Origin: JBBRWO01 sp964388455
GTDB taxonomy: Bacteria > Actinomycetota > Coriobacteriia > Anaerosomatales > JAAXUF01
DNA: 64,000 nucleotides
Reading direction: 5' to 3'
Assembly (NCBI GenBank): GCA_964388455.1
Contig: CAYMAN010000009.1
Coordinates: 15,827-79,826, forward strand
In this document: one piece after another, positions 8,353 through 17,251 of the stretch
Layout: the number at the start of each line of letters is the position of its first letter
Position numbering within the stretch: position 1 is the stretch's first letter
Translations under genes and position numbers: made by a program
The notes under the pieces: model-generated
Database searches by the model: none
Seen by the model: only the letters and a program-made list of their open reading frames with translations
What the model was told of the DNA's origin: nothing

Positions 8353-8910
8353 CTACTCCGGAATCTCGAGCAGGAGCTCTCTCGCGCGATTGACCCGCAG
8401 GCGTGACACGTCGTAACGCAGGTAGCTGACGTCGAGGTCGCCGAGGCGGACTCGGTCGAGCGCATCAGCATCCTTGAGCAGCCGGAATACGCGTAGCGCG
8501 GACTCCGGCTCCACCAACTCGAACAGTTCGTGTCCGTCACTCGGCACGCAGTAGCGCACCTGATAGGCCGCACGCTCGGCATGAACTTCGTCGCCGCAGT
8601 GGTGCGTAATGGCGTAAAGCGCGGTCTCGTACACCCTCGGCGGCGTCGTGAAGTGGAGGCCCAGCGCGACCACCTTGCCTGCACTCTTGGCGCCGTGAAA
8701 GTAGTCGACGCCATCGTGGGTCCGACCGATGTCGTGCCACAGAGCAGCGCACGCGAGCGCTGCACGCTCCCAGGCAGGCAGATCGAGCAGATCAGCGAGC
8801 TCCGTCGTGTGCACGAGCACGCGGCTGGTATGACCCATGCCATGTATCGCACGTGATGCGTCATTGCCGCTGGGTCGCACAAACCAAGCAGGGTTCACGC
8901 TACGAATCAC
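8353..8910 (-). CDS. HD domain phosphohydrolase-like protein
   Basis: The 185-residue product carries the HD-domain metal ligands: H near residue 24-27 (IHGMGHTSRV), the HD doublet in ALWHDIGRTHDG, a later THHCGDE, and a D in LKDADALDRVRLGD. Proteins of this fold are metal-dependent phosphohydrolases acting on nucleotides or cyclic dinucleotides; the substrate is not evident. The GTG start is supported by AAAGGA six bases upstream. It lies alone between recQ and a nitroreductase gene, all on the minus strand. Confidence 0.82.
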   Translation of the reverse strand: MIRSVNPAWFVRPSGNDASRAIHGMGHTSRVLVHTTELADLLDLPAWERAALACAALWHDIGRTHDGVDYFHGAKSAGKVVALGLHFTTPPRVYETALYAITHHCGDEVHAERAAYQVRYCVPSDGHELFELVEPESALRVFRLLKDADALDRVRLGDLDVSYLRYDVSRLRVNRARELLLEIPE

Positions 8911-8933
8911 GATTGGTCCTTTCCACGGTGCCT

Positions 8934-8954
8934 ACTCGGACTGCGCATCCGAGT
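8934..8954 (-). terminator. Possible hairpin terminator
   Basis: ACTCGGA (8934-8940) pairs perfectly with TCCGAGT (8948-8954) around a 7-base loop, downstream of the leftward nitroreductase gene. The stem is short and there is no U run, so termination is only likely by position. Confidence 0.35.
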
Positions 8955-8976
8955 AATAGCACCTGGGTCTGACACG

Positions 8977-9732
8977 CTACCTCCCCTGCCAGCGCTCCAG
9001 CCACAGGTCAACCGAGCGGTTCATCTCGGCCATGAAGTCTGAGGCGTATTTACGCTGGTAGATGGCTTGCCCGTAGTTTGCGATGCCAGGCTTGTGACCG
9101 TGCGGCGCGTACTCGGTCTCGAGCGCGGCCAGTACCCCCGCGAGGTCGCTTTGCGTCAGCCGCTCGTAGCGATCGGTATGCACCATGTGAGCCGTCTGCC
9201 GAGGAACCCGCGGGCGCTCTACGGCGGCACGCCCAAAGCACAGCATCGCGATCGGCAGCGTGTGCACAGGCAGGTCAAACATCGCGATGTGCTCCTCGGC
9301 ATTTTCGAGGATGTCGCCGATGTAGCATGAGCCGATGCCGAGCGACTCAGCGGCGATCACTGCGTTCTGCGCGGCGATCAGAGCGTCAGAGCACGCCAGC
9401 ATCAGATCGCCCATGCCCGGCTTGCGCAGCCCCAATCCGAGCGATGCCACATCGCAGTACTCAAACAGGTCGACCCACTTTTGGAAGTCGGCGGCAAATA
9501 TCAGCACCCACGGCGCCTTGGCGATGAACGGCTGGTTGTCGCAGGTCACGACGAGCCGATCCTTCATCGCCTGATCCTGCACGTCGATTACCGAATACAG
9601 CATCATGTTGCCGCCCGTAGGTGCACGGAATGTCGCCGAGAGAATCGCGTCCTTCTCGGCATCGGTGATCGGCGTGGGCTCATAGACGCGCGTCGAACTG
9701 CGGCGGTCGAGAATTTCGAGTGTGGGGTTCAC
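8977..9732 (-). CDS. Nitroreductase family protein
   Basis: A 251-residue FMN-dependent nitroreductase-type protein. The N-terminal RRSSTRVYEPTPITDAEKDAILSATFRAPTGGNMM segment is the FMN-phosphate-binding signature of the family, and AAESLGIGSCYIGDI with LPIAMLCFGRA is the conserved middle and C-terminal core. Members reduce nitro compounds, quinones or flavins with NAD(P)H; this one's substrate is unknown. I chose the GTG at 9732 because AGGAGG stands eight bases upstream, which removes 21 residues of a longer frame. The last 60 residues (HGVKPGIANYGQ... type tail) are longer than in minimal nitroreductases. Confidence 0.88.
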   Translation of the reverse strand: MNPTLEILDRRSSTRVYEPTPITDAEKDAILSATFRAPTGGNMMLYSVIDVQDQAMKDRLVVTCDNQPFIAKAPWVLIFAADFQKWVDLFEYCDVASLGLGLRKPGMGDLMLACSDALIAAQNAVIAAESLGIGSCYIGDILENAEEHIAMFDLPVHTLPIAMLCFGRAAVERPRVPRQTAHMVHTDRYERLTQSDLAGVLAALETEYAPHGHKPGIANYGQAIYQRKYASDFMAEMNRSVDLWLERWQGR

Positions 9733-9949
9733 CAAGAATCCTCCTACGTGGGGTGATCGAGTGGCCTGCGGGTACGAGTCTACCCACTCGCTCAAACGGT
9801 CGCACGCGGCCCGTCACAGGTGGCTGTCCGCTCATCCGTGCTAGGATGGGTATAGATTTCGATGTCGGCAACCCTGTCGCATCAACCGTCTCACGGACTT
9901 GACCGGCACCATCCGGTCGCCTCCTCTGAGCCTGACTCGAGGAGTGCCC

Positions 9950-11074
9950 ATGCCCCATCCCACACCCTCAGAACCCTTCAGAACGCGCGTTCTGCCTACC
10001 GCGATCGTCTACTGCGAAGGCAACTTCGGCGCGATCGACGGCAAGACCGCCAACGGTCTGGTTCGCCACTCCGAGAAGTACCAGATCCTCTCGGTGATCG
10101 ACAGTACGCAGTCGGGCCTCGACACCGGTGTCATCCTCGGATACGCCGCGAACTCGATACCGCTTTGCGACGACCTGGACCATGCGATCGCGTTGGCCGG
10201 TCGCGTTCCCGACACTTTCATCTTCGGTATCGCTCCGGCGAGCGGGATGCTCTCGGCCGACGAGCGCGAGGTAGTGCTCGGCGCGATGCGCCGCGGCATG
10301 AACATCGTAAGTGGGCTGCACGAGTTCCTTGGCGATGACCCGGAGTTCTCGGCTGTCGCAGCGATGCACAGCGTCACCATCCACGACGTGCGGCGGCCGC
10401 GAGACAAGAAGGACCTGCGCACGTTCAGTGGTGCGATCAGATCGGTCACCTGCCCGCGCATAGTGGTGCTGGGCACCGACTGCGCGATCGGCAAGCGGAC
10501 CACTGCGACGATCCTGACCAAGGCGCTCAACGACCGCGGCATCAGGGCGGTGCTCGTTGGCACGGGGCAGACGGGGCTCATCCAGGGCGCGTGCTATGGC
10601 GTCGCGCTCGATGCCATCCCATCGCAGTTCTGCGCCGGCGAGATGGAAGCGGCCGTGGTCGAGGCGTTTGAGGGCGAGCACCCCGACGTGATCATCGTCG
10701 AAGGCCAGGGCGCGCTCAGTCACCCCGCATACCTGACTTCAGGCTTCATCCTCAAGGGCAGTCAGCCGCAGGCCGTGATCTTGCAGCACGCGCCGGCGCG
10801 CAAGCGTATGGCGGACTTCCCTGACGTGCCGATGCCCAAGCCCAAGCGCGAGATCAATCTGATTCAGACATTCTCAGACACGAAGGTCATCGGGCTCACC
10901 ATCAACCACGAGAACATGAGCGAGGCAGATATCACGGCCGCGATCATGCTCTACGAACTCCAGCTGGGAATCCCCGTCACTGATGCGCTCACCAGGCCGA
11001 CTGACGACCTGGTCGACATGGTGGTCGGCGCATTTCCGGAGCTCGAGCAGAAGCTGGTCGCCATCGCCCGATAG
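9950..11074 (+). CDS. DUF1611 family P-loop protein (DgcN-like)
   Basis: The 374-residue product fits the DUF1611 family: an N-terminal Rossmann-like domain (about residues 15-135) and a C-terminal P-loop-like domain with GTDCAIGKRTTA and VIIVEGQGALSHPAY. Some relatives act with a partner enzyme in D-amino-acid catabolism and have been called DgcN. The usual partner, an enolase-superfamily epimerase-like DgcA, is not in this window. The ATG at 9950 is preceded by GAGGAG, which decides the start against an upstream frame extension. It converges on the cytochrome operon with a 51-base gap. Confidence 0.82.
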   Translation: MPHPTPSEPFRTRVLPTAIVYCEGNFGAIDGKTANGLVRHSEKYQILSVIDSTQSGLDTGVILGYAANSIPLCDDLDHAIALAGRVPDTFIFGIAPASGMLSADEREVVLGAMRRGMNIVSGLHEFLGDDPEFSAVAAMHSVTIHDVRRPRDKKDLRTFSGAIRSVTCPRIVVLGTDCAIGKRTTATILTKALNDRGIRAVLVGTGQTGLIQGACYGVALDAIPSQFCAGEMEAAVVEAFEGEHPDVIIVEGQGALSHPAYLTSGFILKGSQPQAVILQHAPARKRMADFPDVPMPKPKREINLIQTFSDTKVIGLTINHENMSEADITAAIMLYELQLGIPVTDALTRPTDDLVDMVVGAFPELEQKLVAIAR

Positions 11075-11125
11075 ACTCCCCGCCCGCGGCCACCACCTTC
11101 GCAGGCGCATCGTGTGCCCTTGCGC

Positions 11126-12199
11126 CTAGTCGTCCTCGGGCTGCCTCACGTGACAGCGCACGCAGAACGCGGGCTGATGACACTCGAAACAGCCGGCTGC
11201 GCCGCGCGCCTCGACCTCGAGGAAGTGCTGTTTGGCCCACGTGCCCTTGGTGGGGTCGTAGCTCACGTGGTGGCACATGCTGCACAAGTCCGGCTTCTGC
11301 TTGTGGCACCTAGCGCACATCGCGCGGTTGGCCTCGGCGTTGATACCGTGCCCTGTCTTGCCCTGCCCCCAGCCCTCGGGGTGCGGCATCTCGAGGCCGT
11401 GACAGTCGGTGCAGAAGGCTTTGGTGTGGCACATGACGCACTGCTTGGGATCGGCCTTGGCAACCACCGCATGTCCGCGGTTCCACTTCGCGGTCTTGTG
11501 TGACGTCGGCTTGAGCGCGTACCCGACCGGATGGCACACACTGCACTGCGCCGAGGCCGTGGGATACTTGGTCGTGCCGTGGCAGGTGAAGCACTGCGAC
11601 ATCAGCGACAATGGCGTGCCCCGATCAGGCAGCGGATGCGCAGTGCGGACGTGGCACGACACGCAAGATTTGTTGCGTTTCGCGTGCTCGGCGTGGTCGA
11701 TGAGAATGCGGAAACCGGAGGTGGCCTTGCGGTTCACGTCGTGGCACTGCAGACAGATCTCGTCGGCCATAGGCTCCGTGCCGGGCAGGCGACCGTCGAC
11801 CGGGTCAGGGTAGCCGCCGCGCACGTGCGCTACGACGTCGCGTGCCAGAAGTGCGGTCTGACTCACGACCGATTGCGGCACTTCGTACCACCGATGCGGG
11901 GCCGTGTGGCATCTCACGCAGCTCACCGCGGCGTGCGCCGACCGCTCCCAGGTCGCATGGCGCGGCTGCATCTCATGACAGCTCGCGCACAGGATCGGCG
12001 ACGCGGTCACGACGTCCCACATGCCGAGCAGCACGATGATGCCGAACACGATCGCGACGATTCGCAGCACCCGTGGCCTCGCCGAGGACGCCGTGGCAGC
12101 TGTCGCCGGGGATTCGCCCACGCTTGACTCGGCGGTCAGCTCGGCTGCGCCCGCCTCCTCTGCTGGTCCCTGATCGCTCATGCCGGAAGTGTGCTCCAC
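11126..12199 (-). CDS. Membrane-anchored dodecahaem cytochrome c
   Basis: The 357-residue product has twelve CXXCH haem-attachment motifs (from CASCH near residue 72 to CVRCH near residue 348) after a single N-terminal helix (VLRIVAIVFGIIVLLGMWDVV, about residues 43-65). The cytoplasmic head is acidic and alanine-rich. The haem part therefore faces outside the membrane. It is the last gene of the NrfD-cytochrome operon. The GTG start, with AAGGA five bases upstream and the previous stop overlapping that site, looks translationally coupled; an ATG six codons further in is the alternative. The haem spacing does not tell me the redox partner; an electron-transfer role in a quinone-linked complex is inferred from the neighbours. 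Confidence 0.9.
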   Translation of the reverse strand: MEHTSGMSDQGPAEEAGAAELTAESSVGESPATAATASSARPRVLRIVAIVFGIIVLLGMWDVVTASPILCASCHEMQPRHATWERSAHAAVSCVRCHTAPHRWYEVPQSVVSQTALLARDVVAHVRGGYPDPVDGRLPGTEPMADEICLQCHDVNRKATSGFRILIDHAEHAKRNKSCVSCHVRTAHPLPDRGTPLSLMSQCFTCHGTTKYPTASAQCSVCHPVGYALKPTSHKTAKWNRGHAVVAKADPKQCVMCHTKAFCTDCHGLEMPHPEGWGQGKTGHGINAEANRAMCARCHKQKPDLCSMCHHVSYDPTKGTWAKQHFLEVEARGAAGCFECHQPAFCVRCHVRQPEDD

Positions 12200-12200
12200 G

Positions 12201-13073
12201 CTAGTCCTTCACGAGTTCGAGCGTCGGGTTGAAGTTGTCCCTGGGCACCTCGCCGTGACACTTCTTGCAGAATGCGCCCGTGTGGCACGCCTCGCAACTG
12301 CGGTGCTTCTTGACCTGTTCGCCGTGTGTCTCGCGCCACTTGGCGGTGTGCGAGCGCGGACGCATCTCGTGGCAGGTGGTGCACCATGCCTCGTTCCACT
12401 TGTGGCACCTGGTGCAGTCGCCTCCCTCGGCCTTCTCGGCGTGGACGATCGTCCAGCTGGCGGCCTTGTGCGTCGCGGGTGCGGCTTTGTCGGTATGGCA
12501 GGTGGGGCACCCGTTCTTGGCAGTCTTGCCGTCGTGGCAAGTCAGGCAGCCGGTCATGGGCGGCGTGTTCTTGCCCTCGGGACTTTTGTCGTGGACCAGG
12601 TAGTTGTGGCACTCGATGCAGTCGAGCTTGAGGATCGAGACATGCGCGCGGTGCGGGATCAGGAGGTCACCCTTGGGCGAGACGGTGCGCAGATCCAGGT
12701 GACAGCGCTCGCATGCGGCATTGGTCGGCTTGGGGAACGTTGCCGGTTCCCAGTCCGGCATTGCCAGCGACAGGTAGAACTCGCCGAGCATTCGCACCGC
12801 GTAGCCAGACTGCGGGAGGACCCGCGGTGGCACGTGGCACTGCTGGCAGGTCGTTTTCGCGTGGACCGACTTTTCCCATGCCTGGTACTTGGGGTTCATG
12901 CGTTCGAACCGCTGCAGGAACGCCGGCCGAGTCCCGATGTAGGCCGGCACGATCACCAGAACGAAGATGCCGAAAGCCACCAGGCCCCACAACAGCAATC
13001 GTTTGCGCTTCTCGGCGGGCGTGGTCGGCTGCTCGGTGTCCATGATCTCCGGACTCTCGTTGGTCTCGGGCAT
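12201..13073 (-). CDS. Membrane-anchored nonahaem cytochrome c
   Basis: A 290-residue protein with an N-terminal anchor (LLLWGLVAFGIFVLVIVPAYI, about residues 28-48) and nine CXXCH motifs. It is a clear paralogue of the next upstream gene: both share the blocks VSPkGDLLIPHRAHV, a CHDGKkA segment and the same haem order. The start ATG overlaps the stop of the upstream gene in TGATG, so translation is coupled; the longer frame upstream is rejected because it runs inside that gene. NapC/NirT-like quinol cytochromes also have a single N-terminal anchor, but the haem number and spacing here differ. It probably carries electrons between the NrfD subunit and the outer cytochromes. Confidence 0.9.
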   Translation of the reverse strand: MPETNESPEIMDTEQPTTPAEKRKRLLLWGLVAFGIFVLVIVPAYIGTRPAFLQRFERMNPKYQAWEKSVHAKTTCQQCHVPPRVLPQSGYAVRMLGEFYLSLAMPDWEPATFPKPTNAACERCHLDLRTVSPKGDLLIPHRAHVSILKLDCIECHNYLVHDKSPEGKNTPPMTGCLTCHDGKTAKNGCPTCHTDKAAPATHKAASWTIVHAEKAEGGDCTRCHKWNEAWCTTCHEMRPRSHTAKWRETHGEQVKKHRSCEACHTGAFCKKCHGEVPRDNFNPTLELVKD

Positions 13074-13942
13074 CAGTGGCACTTCCCGCAGAACTTCTTC
13101 TCGTCGTGGCAGACGAGGCAGCCCTTGCCGCCCGTCGTCGCACGCTCGGCGTGGCCCGTCTTCCAATTACCGACGTGCGTCGCGGGACGCCGTTTGTGGC
13201 AGTCGGCGCAATAGTCAGGCGTCCAGTTGTGGCACTTGCCGCAGTCCATCGTCTCCGACATCGTGCCGTGCACCTTGAGCCAGTCCTTGCGCTCGTGCGT
13301 CTCGGGCGTCTCCTTGCGGGTGTGACAGTCGGTGCACTTGTTCGATGCCTTCTTGCCGTCGTGGCAGGTCTCGAGACACATCTCCATCTCGGGACGGTTG
13401 AATCCCCGGTTGTTCACCGTGTGCACCAGATCCTTGTGACACACCGTGCAGTTCATTCCGAGGACCTCGACGTGCGCCCGGTGCGGAATCAGCAGGTCGC
13501 CGTTGGGCGAGACCTGGCGGTAGTCGGTATGACACTTCTGACAGGCTTCATGCGTGGGCGGCTCGAGCAGGTTGGTCTCGTTCGCACCCTGCGCGAGCTG
13601 CGAGTAGAACGCCGGGATCGACCTGGCCGAGAAGGACGCAAACCCCTTCACGCCCGGCTCGACGTGACAGCTCACACAGCTCATACGGCCGTGCGTGGAC
13701 GTGCGCCACGCCTCCATCCGCTCATGCATGCCCGGGTAGCGTGCGTAGTATCCCGGCTGCAGCGTGGAGAACACCGGCAGCACCAGCAGGAAGACGACCA
13801 GCGCGAGCAGCGCGCCGATGACGATGCGGCGCGTTGGGCGCAGCTTCTTGGGCGCGGGGGCGTCGGCGTGGGGCGCTTGGGCCGCCGGCGTCTCCGCGAC
13901 CTTGTCGTCCGACGGGCTCAGGGTGTCGTCGCGCTCGTCCAC
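13073..13942 (-). CDS. Membrane-anchored nonahaem cytochrome c with one CX3CH site
   Basis: The 289-residue product has an N-terminal anchor (about residues 40-60, IVIGALLALVVFLLVLPVF), eight CXXCH sites and one CX3CH site (CLETCHDGK). The paralogue encoded next door has CLTCHDGK at the same aligned place, so one residue was gained or lost in a haem site. The protein ends exactly on a haem motif: CGKCH is followed by the stop, making the ligand His the C-terminal residue. The GTG start follows AAGGAG and directly abuts the stop of the upstream gene. Role as for the other operon cytochromes. Confidence 0.9.
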   Translation of the reverse strand: MDERDDTLSPSDDKVAETPAAQAPHADAPAPKKLRPTRRIVIGALLALVVFLLVLPVFSTLQPGYYARYPGMHERMEAWRTSTHGRMSCVSCHVEPGVKGFASFSARSIPAFYSQLAQGANETNLLEPPTHEACQKCHTDYRQVSPNGDLLIPHRAHVEVLGMNCTVCHKDLVHTVNNRGFNRPEMEMCLETCHDGKKASNKCTDCHTRKETPETHERKDWLKVHGTMSETMDCGKCHNWTPDYCADCHKRRPATHVGNWKTGHAERATTGGKGCLVCHDEKKFCGKCH

Positions 13943-14956
13943 CTAGCGCATCTCCTTGAACTGCTTGTGGCAATCCTCGCAGTACTGCTTCTTGTGGCAC
14001 TCGAGGCAGCGTGCCTCGTTCTCGCCCAACTTCGAGTGGCCGCCGATCCAGGTGTCGGTAGAGCCGTGGAAGTCCGGTCGCGTGGTGTGGCATTCCTGGC
14101 ACTGCGCATCGGACACGTGGCAGAGCAGGCACTTGGGCCGATCCTTGAGCGCCTCGGCGCCGTGCTGCTTCATCCAGGTCTTCTTGGTGTGCAGCACCTC
14201 GATAGCCTTCAGGCTGGTCTGCATCGGCCGGGCGGTGAACACCGGCGTCTTGCCGGTGGTGTGACACATGGTGCACTGCGCAGCGGTATGGCAGGTCTCG
14301 ATGCAGCCGTTCGCACCGACGCGCTGAACCACTGCGGGGTGATCGACCTTCCACTGCACAGCGGTCTCGCCCAGTGCGTGGTGGCAGGTGAAGCAGTCCG
14401 TGCTCTTCTTGGTGCCGACGTGGCAGCCGTACGACACGCACACGCCGGAAAACGGCATCTTCTTATGCTTCACCATCACGGTGGGCTGGTGCGCGGTCCA
14501 CTTGTGACAGGTCACGCAGTCGCGCGTCTCGCTTGCAACGCGCATGTGCGCGGGGTGCGGGATGCGGCTGGTGCGCTTGATGTCGTCGCTCCGGTCCGTG
14601 ATGTGACACGAGCGGCACGCATCGCGCGTCGGCCGATCGAACTTCAGGAACCTCGTGGGCGCGTTGCGGCTGAGCAGCCCGGCGTAGAACTCCGCCGAGA
14701 CGGCCAGCTGGTAGCGGACCTGACCGCGCGCGGGGACGTGGCAGCTCGCGCACGGGATGTCCTGGTGCGTTGATGCGGCAAGTGTCGTCGAGCTTTTCGC
14801 CAGCGAGTGGAACCGGGAGAAGAACGCCGGTTGCGTCGCCGCGATCATCGGCAGGATGGCCAGCACGACCACGGCCACCAGGATGCCGACGGCGATCCAC
14901 TTCACGGTGAGCGGGTTGATCCCCCAGCGCGACTTCTTGGTCTCGTTCGGGCTCAT
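13943..14956 (-). CDS. Membrane-anchored undecahaem cytochrome c with variant haem sites
   Basis: The 337-residue product has an anchor helix near residues 17-40 and eleven probable haem sites: nine CXXCH, one CX3CH (CIETCH) and one CX4CH (CVSYGCH). It shares the pattern of anchor, then QPAFFSRFHSL, then a first CASCH with the two smaller paralogues, but is more diverged and longer. CX3CH and CX4CH sites are known from some multihaem cytochromes of anaerobes; whether haem is attached here cannot be seen. It is encoded seven bases after the NrfD gene, inside the operon. Confidence 0.9.
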   Translation of the reverse strand: MSPNETKKSRWGINPLTVKWIAVGILVAVVVLAILPMIAATQPAFFSRFHSLAKSSTTLAASTHQDIPCASCHVPARGQVRYQLAVSAEFYAGLLSRNAPTRFLKFDRPTRDACRSCHITDRSDDIKRTSRIPHPAHMRVASETRDCVTCHKWTAHQPTVMVKHKKMPFSGVCVSYGCHVGTKKSTDCFTCHHALGETAVQWKVDHPAVVQRVGANGCIETCHTAAQCTMCHTTGKTPVFTARPMQTSLKAIEVLHTKKTWMKQHGAEALKDRPKCLLCHVSDAQCQECHTTRPDFHGSTDTWIGGHSKLGENEARCLECHKKQYCEDCHKQFKEMR

Positions 14957-14963
14957 CGGCTGG

Positions 14964-16295
14964 TCACCCGACCTTGGCGGTGTCAGCGGCGAACTCGGGG
15001 GTCAACGCGGGTCCGCGGTGCGGCGTCGGCTCGGCGGCGGGCTCGAGCGCGGGCTCCGGCGGGTCGTAGGGCGACGGGCCGTGATGCGCATGCTCGGCGA
15101 GCTCCTCCTCGGGCACGTGCAGCGGGAGGATCTTGGTGGCGGCCGTCATGATCAGCAGGCCGAACGATAGGATGAAGATCGCGATGCCGACCTCGGTCAG
15201 GCTCGGCATATACGGCGGCGTGAACTGGCCGAGGGGGTTGACCGCGAAGCCCATCGCCATGAGCGAGTAGCGCTTGAGGAAGATCGCGAGCACGTACATC
15301 GCCGCCGCGGTCAGCTGAACCGCCGGCAGATGTCGCGTGCTCTTGCGGGACAGCAGGATGAACGCGGTGATCCCGAGGATGAGCACAGGGACAAAGGCGA
15401 ACGCGTAGTCGCCGGTCAGGAACTCGGCGAAGCGGATGGTGTGGCCCGGCTTGGCCGAGGTCGGCCAGAAGATGGTGAGGATCTCAACGACCAGCAGGAA
15501 GAGGTCGATGATGATGACCGTCGCGAGCAGCGTCGAGAGGCTCCGGAACATGCTCGGCTTGAACTTGGTGACCTTCAGCTTCTGCATGATGTAGGCCGAG
15601 ATCATCAGGAGTGCTATGCCCGACGCTGTGGCCGAGGTCAGGAAGATCGGGACCATGACGGCCGAGTTCCACAGCTCGCGCGACTTGTTCATCGAGAGCA
15701 CGAACGCCGTCGTGGTGTGGAGATAGACCGCGAACGGGAGCGCGATGAGCGTCATGCGGGTCGCGAGTTTCTCGCCGCCCTTGCCGGTGATGAGAATCCA
15801 CAGGTCGACGAAGCAGATGATCATGTAGATGTTGGCCGCACTACCGGTGTAGACGAACGGCGAGGTCACGTTGGGCGTGAGCAGCATGTAGACCGCGCGC
15901 CACGGGCGCTCCATGTCCGTGATGATGCCCATGAGCGCCATCATGACCAGCACGCCGGCCTGCAGGACAGCGATACGGGAGAGCGGCCGGAACTGCTCGG
16001 CGCCAAAGAGGTGGACGCTGGCGTAGACCACGAGCCCGCCCGCCGAGAGCCCCACGTAGTACATATAGTTAGTGAACCAGAGGCCCCACGGGTAGTTGTC
16101 GCGCATCGCCATGACGGCGCCGCCTTCGGTCATCGCCGCGCCCCATGACATGAGGCCGAGGATGAGGCCGCAGCCGAGCAGCGAGACGAAGGCCCAGTAG
16201 CGCGGGCTCGCGTTCAGTACGGCGCCGACGTTCCAGTCGATGCCGATGAAGCGCTTGATGCCGGGTCGAGGTGTGGACACGAGACTCACGCCCAT
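14964..16295 (-). CDS. NrfD/PsrC-type quinone-interacting membrane subunit
   Basis: A 443-residue polytopic protein with about nine or ten helices and the NrfD/PsrC pattern: DNYPWGLWFTNYMYYVGLSAGGLVV early, MERPWRAVYMLL in the middle, and FTPPYMPSLTEVGI late. Members exchange electrons and protons with menaquinone and pair with a four-cluster ferredoxin subunit, which is encoded just upstream with a TGATG overlap. The last 45 residues are a His-, Pro- and Glu-rich cytoplasmic tail. In this operon it should be the quinone module that links the pool to the cytochromes. I use the ATG rather than the GTG immediately before it. Confidence 0.93.
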   Translation of the reverse strand: MGVSLVSTPRPGIKRFIGIDWNVGAVLNASPRYWAFVSLLGCGLILGLMSWGAAMTEGGAVMAMRDNYPWGLWFTNYMYYVGLSAGGLVVYASVHLFGAEQFRPLSRIAVLQAGVLVMMALMGIITDMERPWRAVYMLLTPNVTSPFVYTGSAANIYMIICFVDLWILITGKGGEKLATRMTLIALPFAVYLHTTTAFVLSMNKSRELWNSAVMVPIFLTSATASGIALLMISAYIMQKLKVTKFKPSMFRSLSTLLATVIIIDLFLLVVEILTIFWPTSAKPGHTIRFAEFLTGDYAFAFVPVLILGITAFILLSRKSTRHLPAVQLTAAAMYVLAIFLKRYSLMAMGFAVNPLGQFTPPYMPSLTEVGIAIFILSFGLLIMTAATKILPLHVPEEELAEHAHHGPSPYDPPEPALEPAAEPTPHRGPALTPEFAADTAKVG

Positions 16296-17251
16296 CACCC
16301 CACATACCAGATCATAGGTTCATTGCCGTACTCTTCCTTGAGCCGCATGACGCGGCGGGTCTTCAGCAGAATCGAGACCTCGCTCTCGGGGTCGTTCAGG
16401 TCCCCGAACTTGCGAGCGCCGACCGGACACGCCTCGGTGCAGGCGGTGGTGCCGCCGTTGCGCGTGCGCTGGACGCAGAAGGTGCACTTCTCCACGACGC
16501 CGGCCTTCTCATGGAGAGGGACCTTGGGGTTGATCTCGGCCTTAGGGACCTCGGGCTCGACCCAGTTGAAGTGCCGCGCGGCGTAGGGGCAGGTGACCAT
16601 GCAGTTGCGGCACGCGATGCACTTGTCGTAGTCGATGACCACGATGCCGTCCGGGTCCTTCCAGGTCGCGATGACCGGGCACCCGTAGACGCACGTGGGC
16701 TTGGCGCACTGCATGCACTGGACGGGCAGGTACCACTTCTCGGGGTCGCCACCCTCTTTGTACTCGGCGTTGGAGTGCTCGAGGTCGAAGCCGCCCACGT
16801 CCATCTCGAGCACCTGGATGTAGGTGAAGCCGGAATTGCGGCCGATGTTGTTCTCCTTGACGCACGCGTAGACGCACTTGCGACAGCCGATGCAGGCCTT
16901 CACGTCGATGACCATCGCCCAGTTCTGATCGCCGGGCTCATCGGCGTAGCTGACCGTGTGGCCGGGGTAGTTGACGGGGTGGTTCTCCTCGATGATGTGG
17001 TCGATCGCCTCGTTGCCGGTGGACTCACGCGCGGATTCCTCGGCGATGGCGACCTGCGGGAGGGCCGAGACCACCGCGGGGATGACGCCCGCTGCCACGA
17101 CGCCGGCGCCGATGCCGAGACTCTCGAGGAAGCGTCGGCGCGAGACCGTGTGGCCGGGCTCGCAGGCTCCCGGCTGACACGCACCCGGTTCAGGAGCGCC
17201 GGGTACGGTTGCACCGGGCTGCTGCGCCCCGGGCACGATGGGCTTGCTCAT
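16295..17251 (-). CDS. Tat-exported [4Fe-4S] ferredoxin subunit (NrfC/HybA/DmsB-like)
   Basis: A 318-residue iron-sulfur protein with ligands for four [4Fe-4S] clusters: C120/123/126/130, C179/182/187/191, C211/214/217/221 and C256/259/271/275. A twin-arginine signal, SRRRFLESLG, at residues 37-46 is followed by an alanine-rich hydrophobic core, so the folded protein is probably exported. The 36-residue stretch before it is odd: it repeats PGA six times and holds two cysteines. The start ATG overlaps the stop of the tetrahaem gene (ATGA) and has GGAAGGG upstream; a much longer frame upstream is only out-of-frame reading of that gene. It should wire the NrfD subunit to the periplasmic-side haems. 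Confidence 0.93.
   Translation of the reverse strand: MSKPIVPGAQQPGATVPGAPEPGACQPGACEPGHTVSRRRFLESLGIGAGVVAAGVIPAVVSALPQVAIAEESARESTGNEAIDHIIEENHPVNYPGHTVSYADEPGDQNWAMVIDVKACIGCRKCVYACVKENNIGRNSGFTYIQVLEMDVGGFDLEHSNAEYKEGGDPEKWYLPVQCMQCAKPTCVYGCPVIATWKDPDGIVVIDYDKCIACRNCMVTCPYAARHFNWVEPEVPKAEINPKVPLHEKAGVVEKCTFCVQRTRNGGTTACTEACPVGARKFGDLNDPESEVSILLKTRRVMRLKEEYGNEPMIWYVG

Noticed and set aside
13076..14773. A 565-codon plus-strand frame across the cytochrome genes
   Set aside because: Antisense of haem-motif coding sequence; its Val- and Ala-rich product has no family features.
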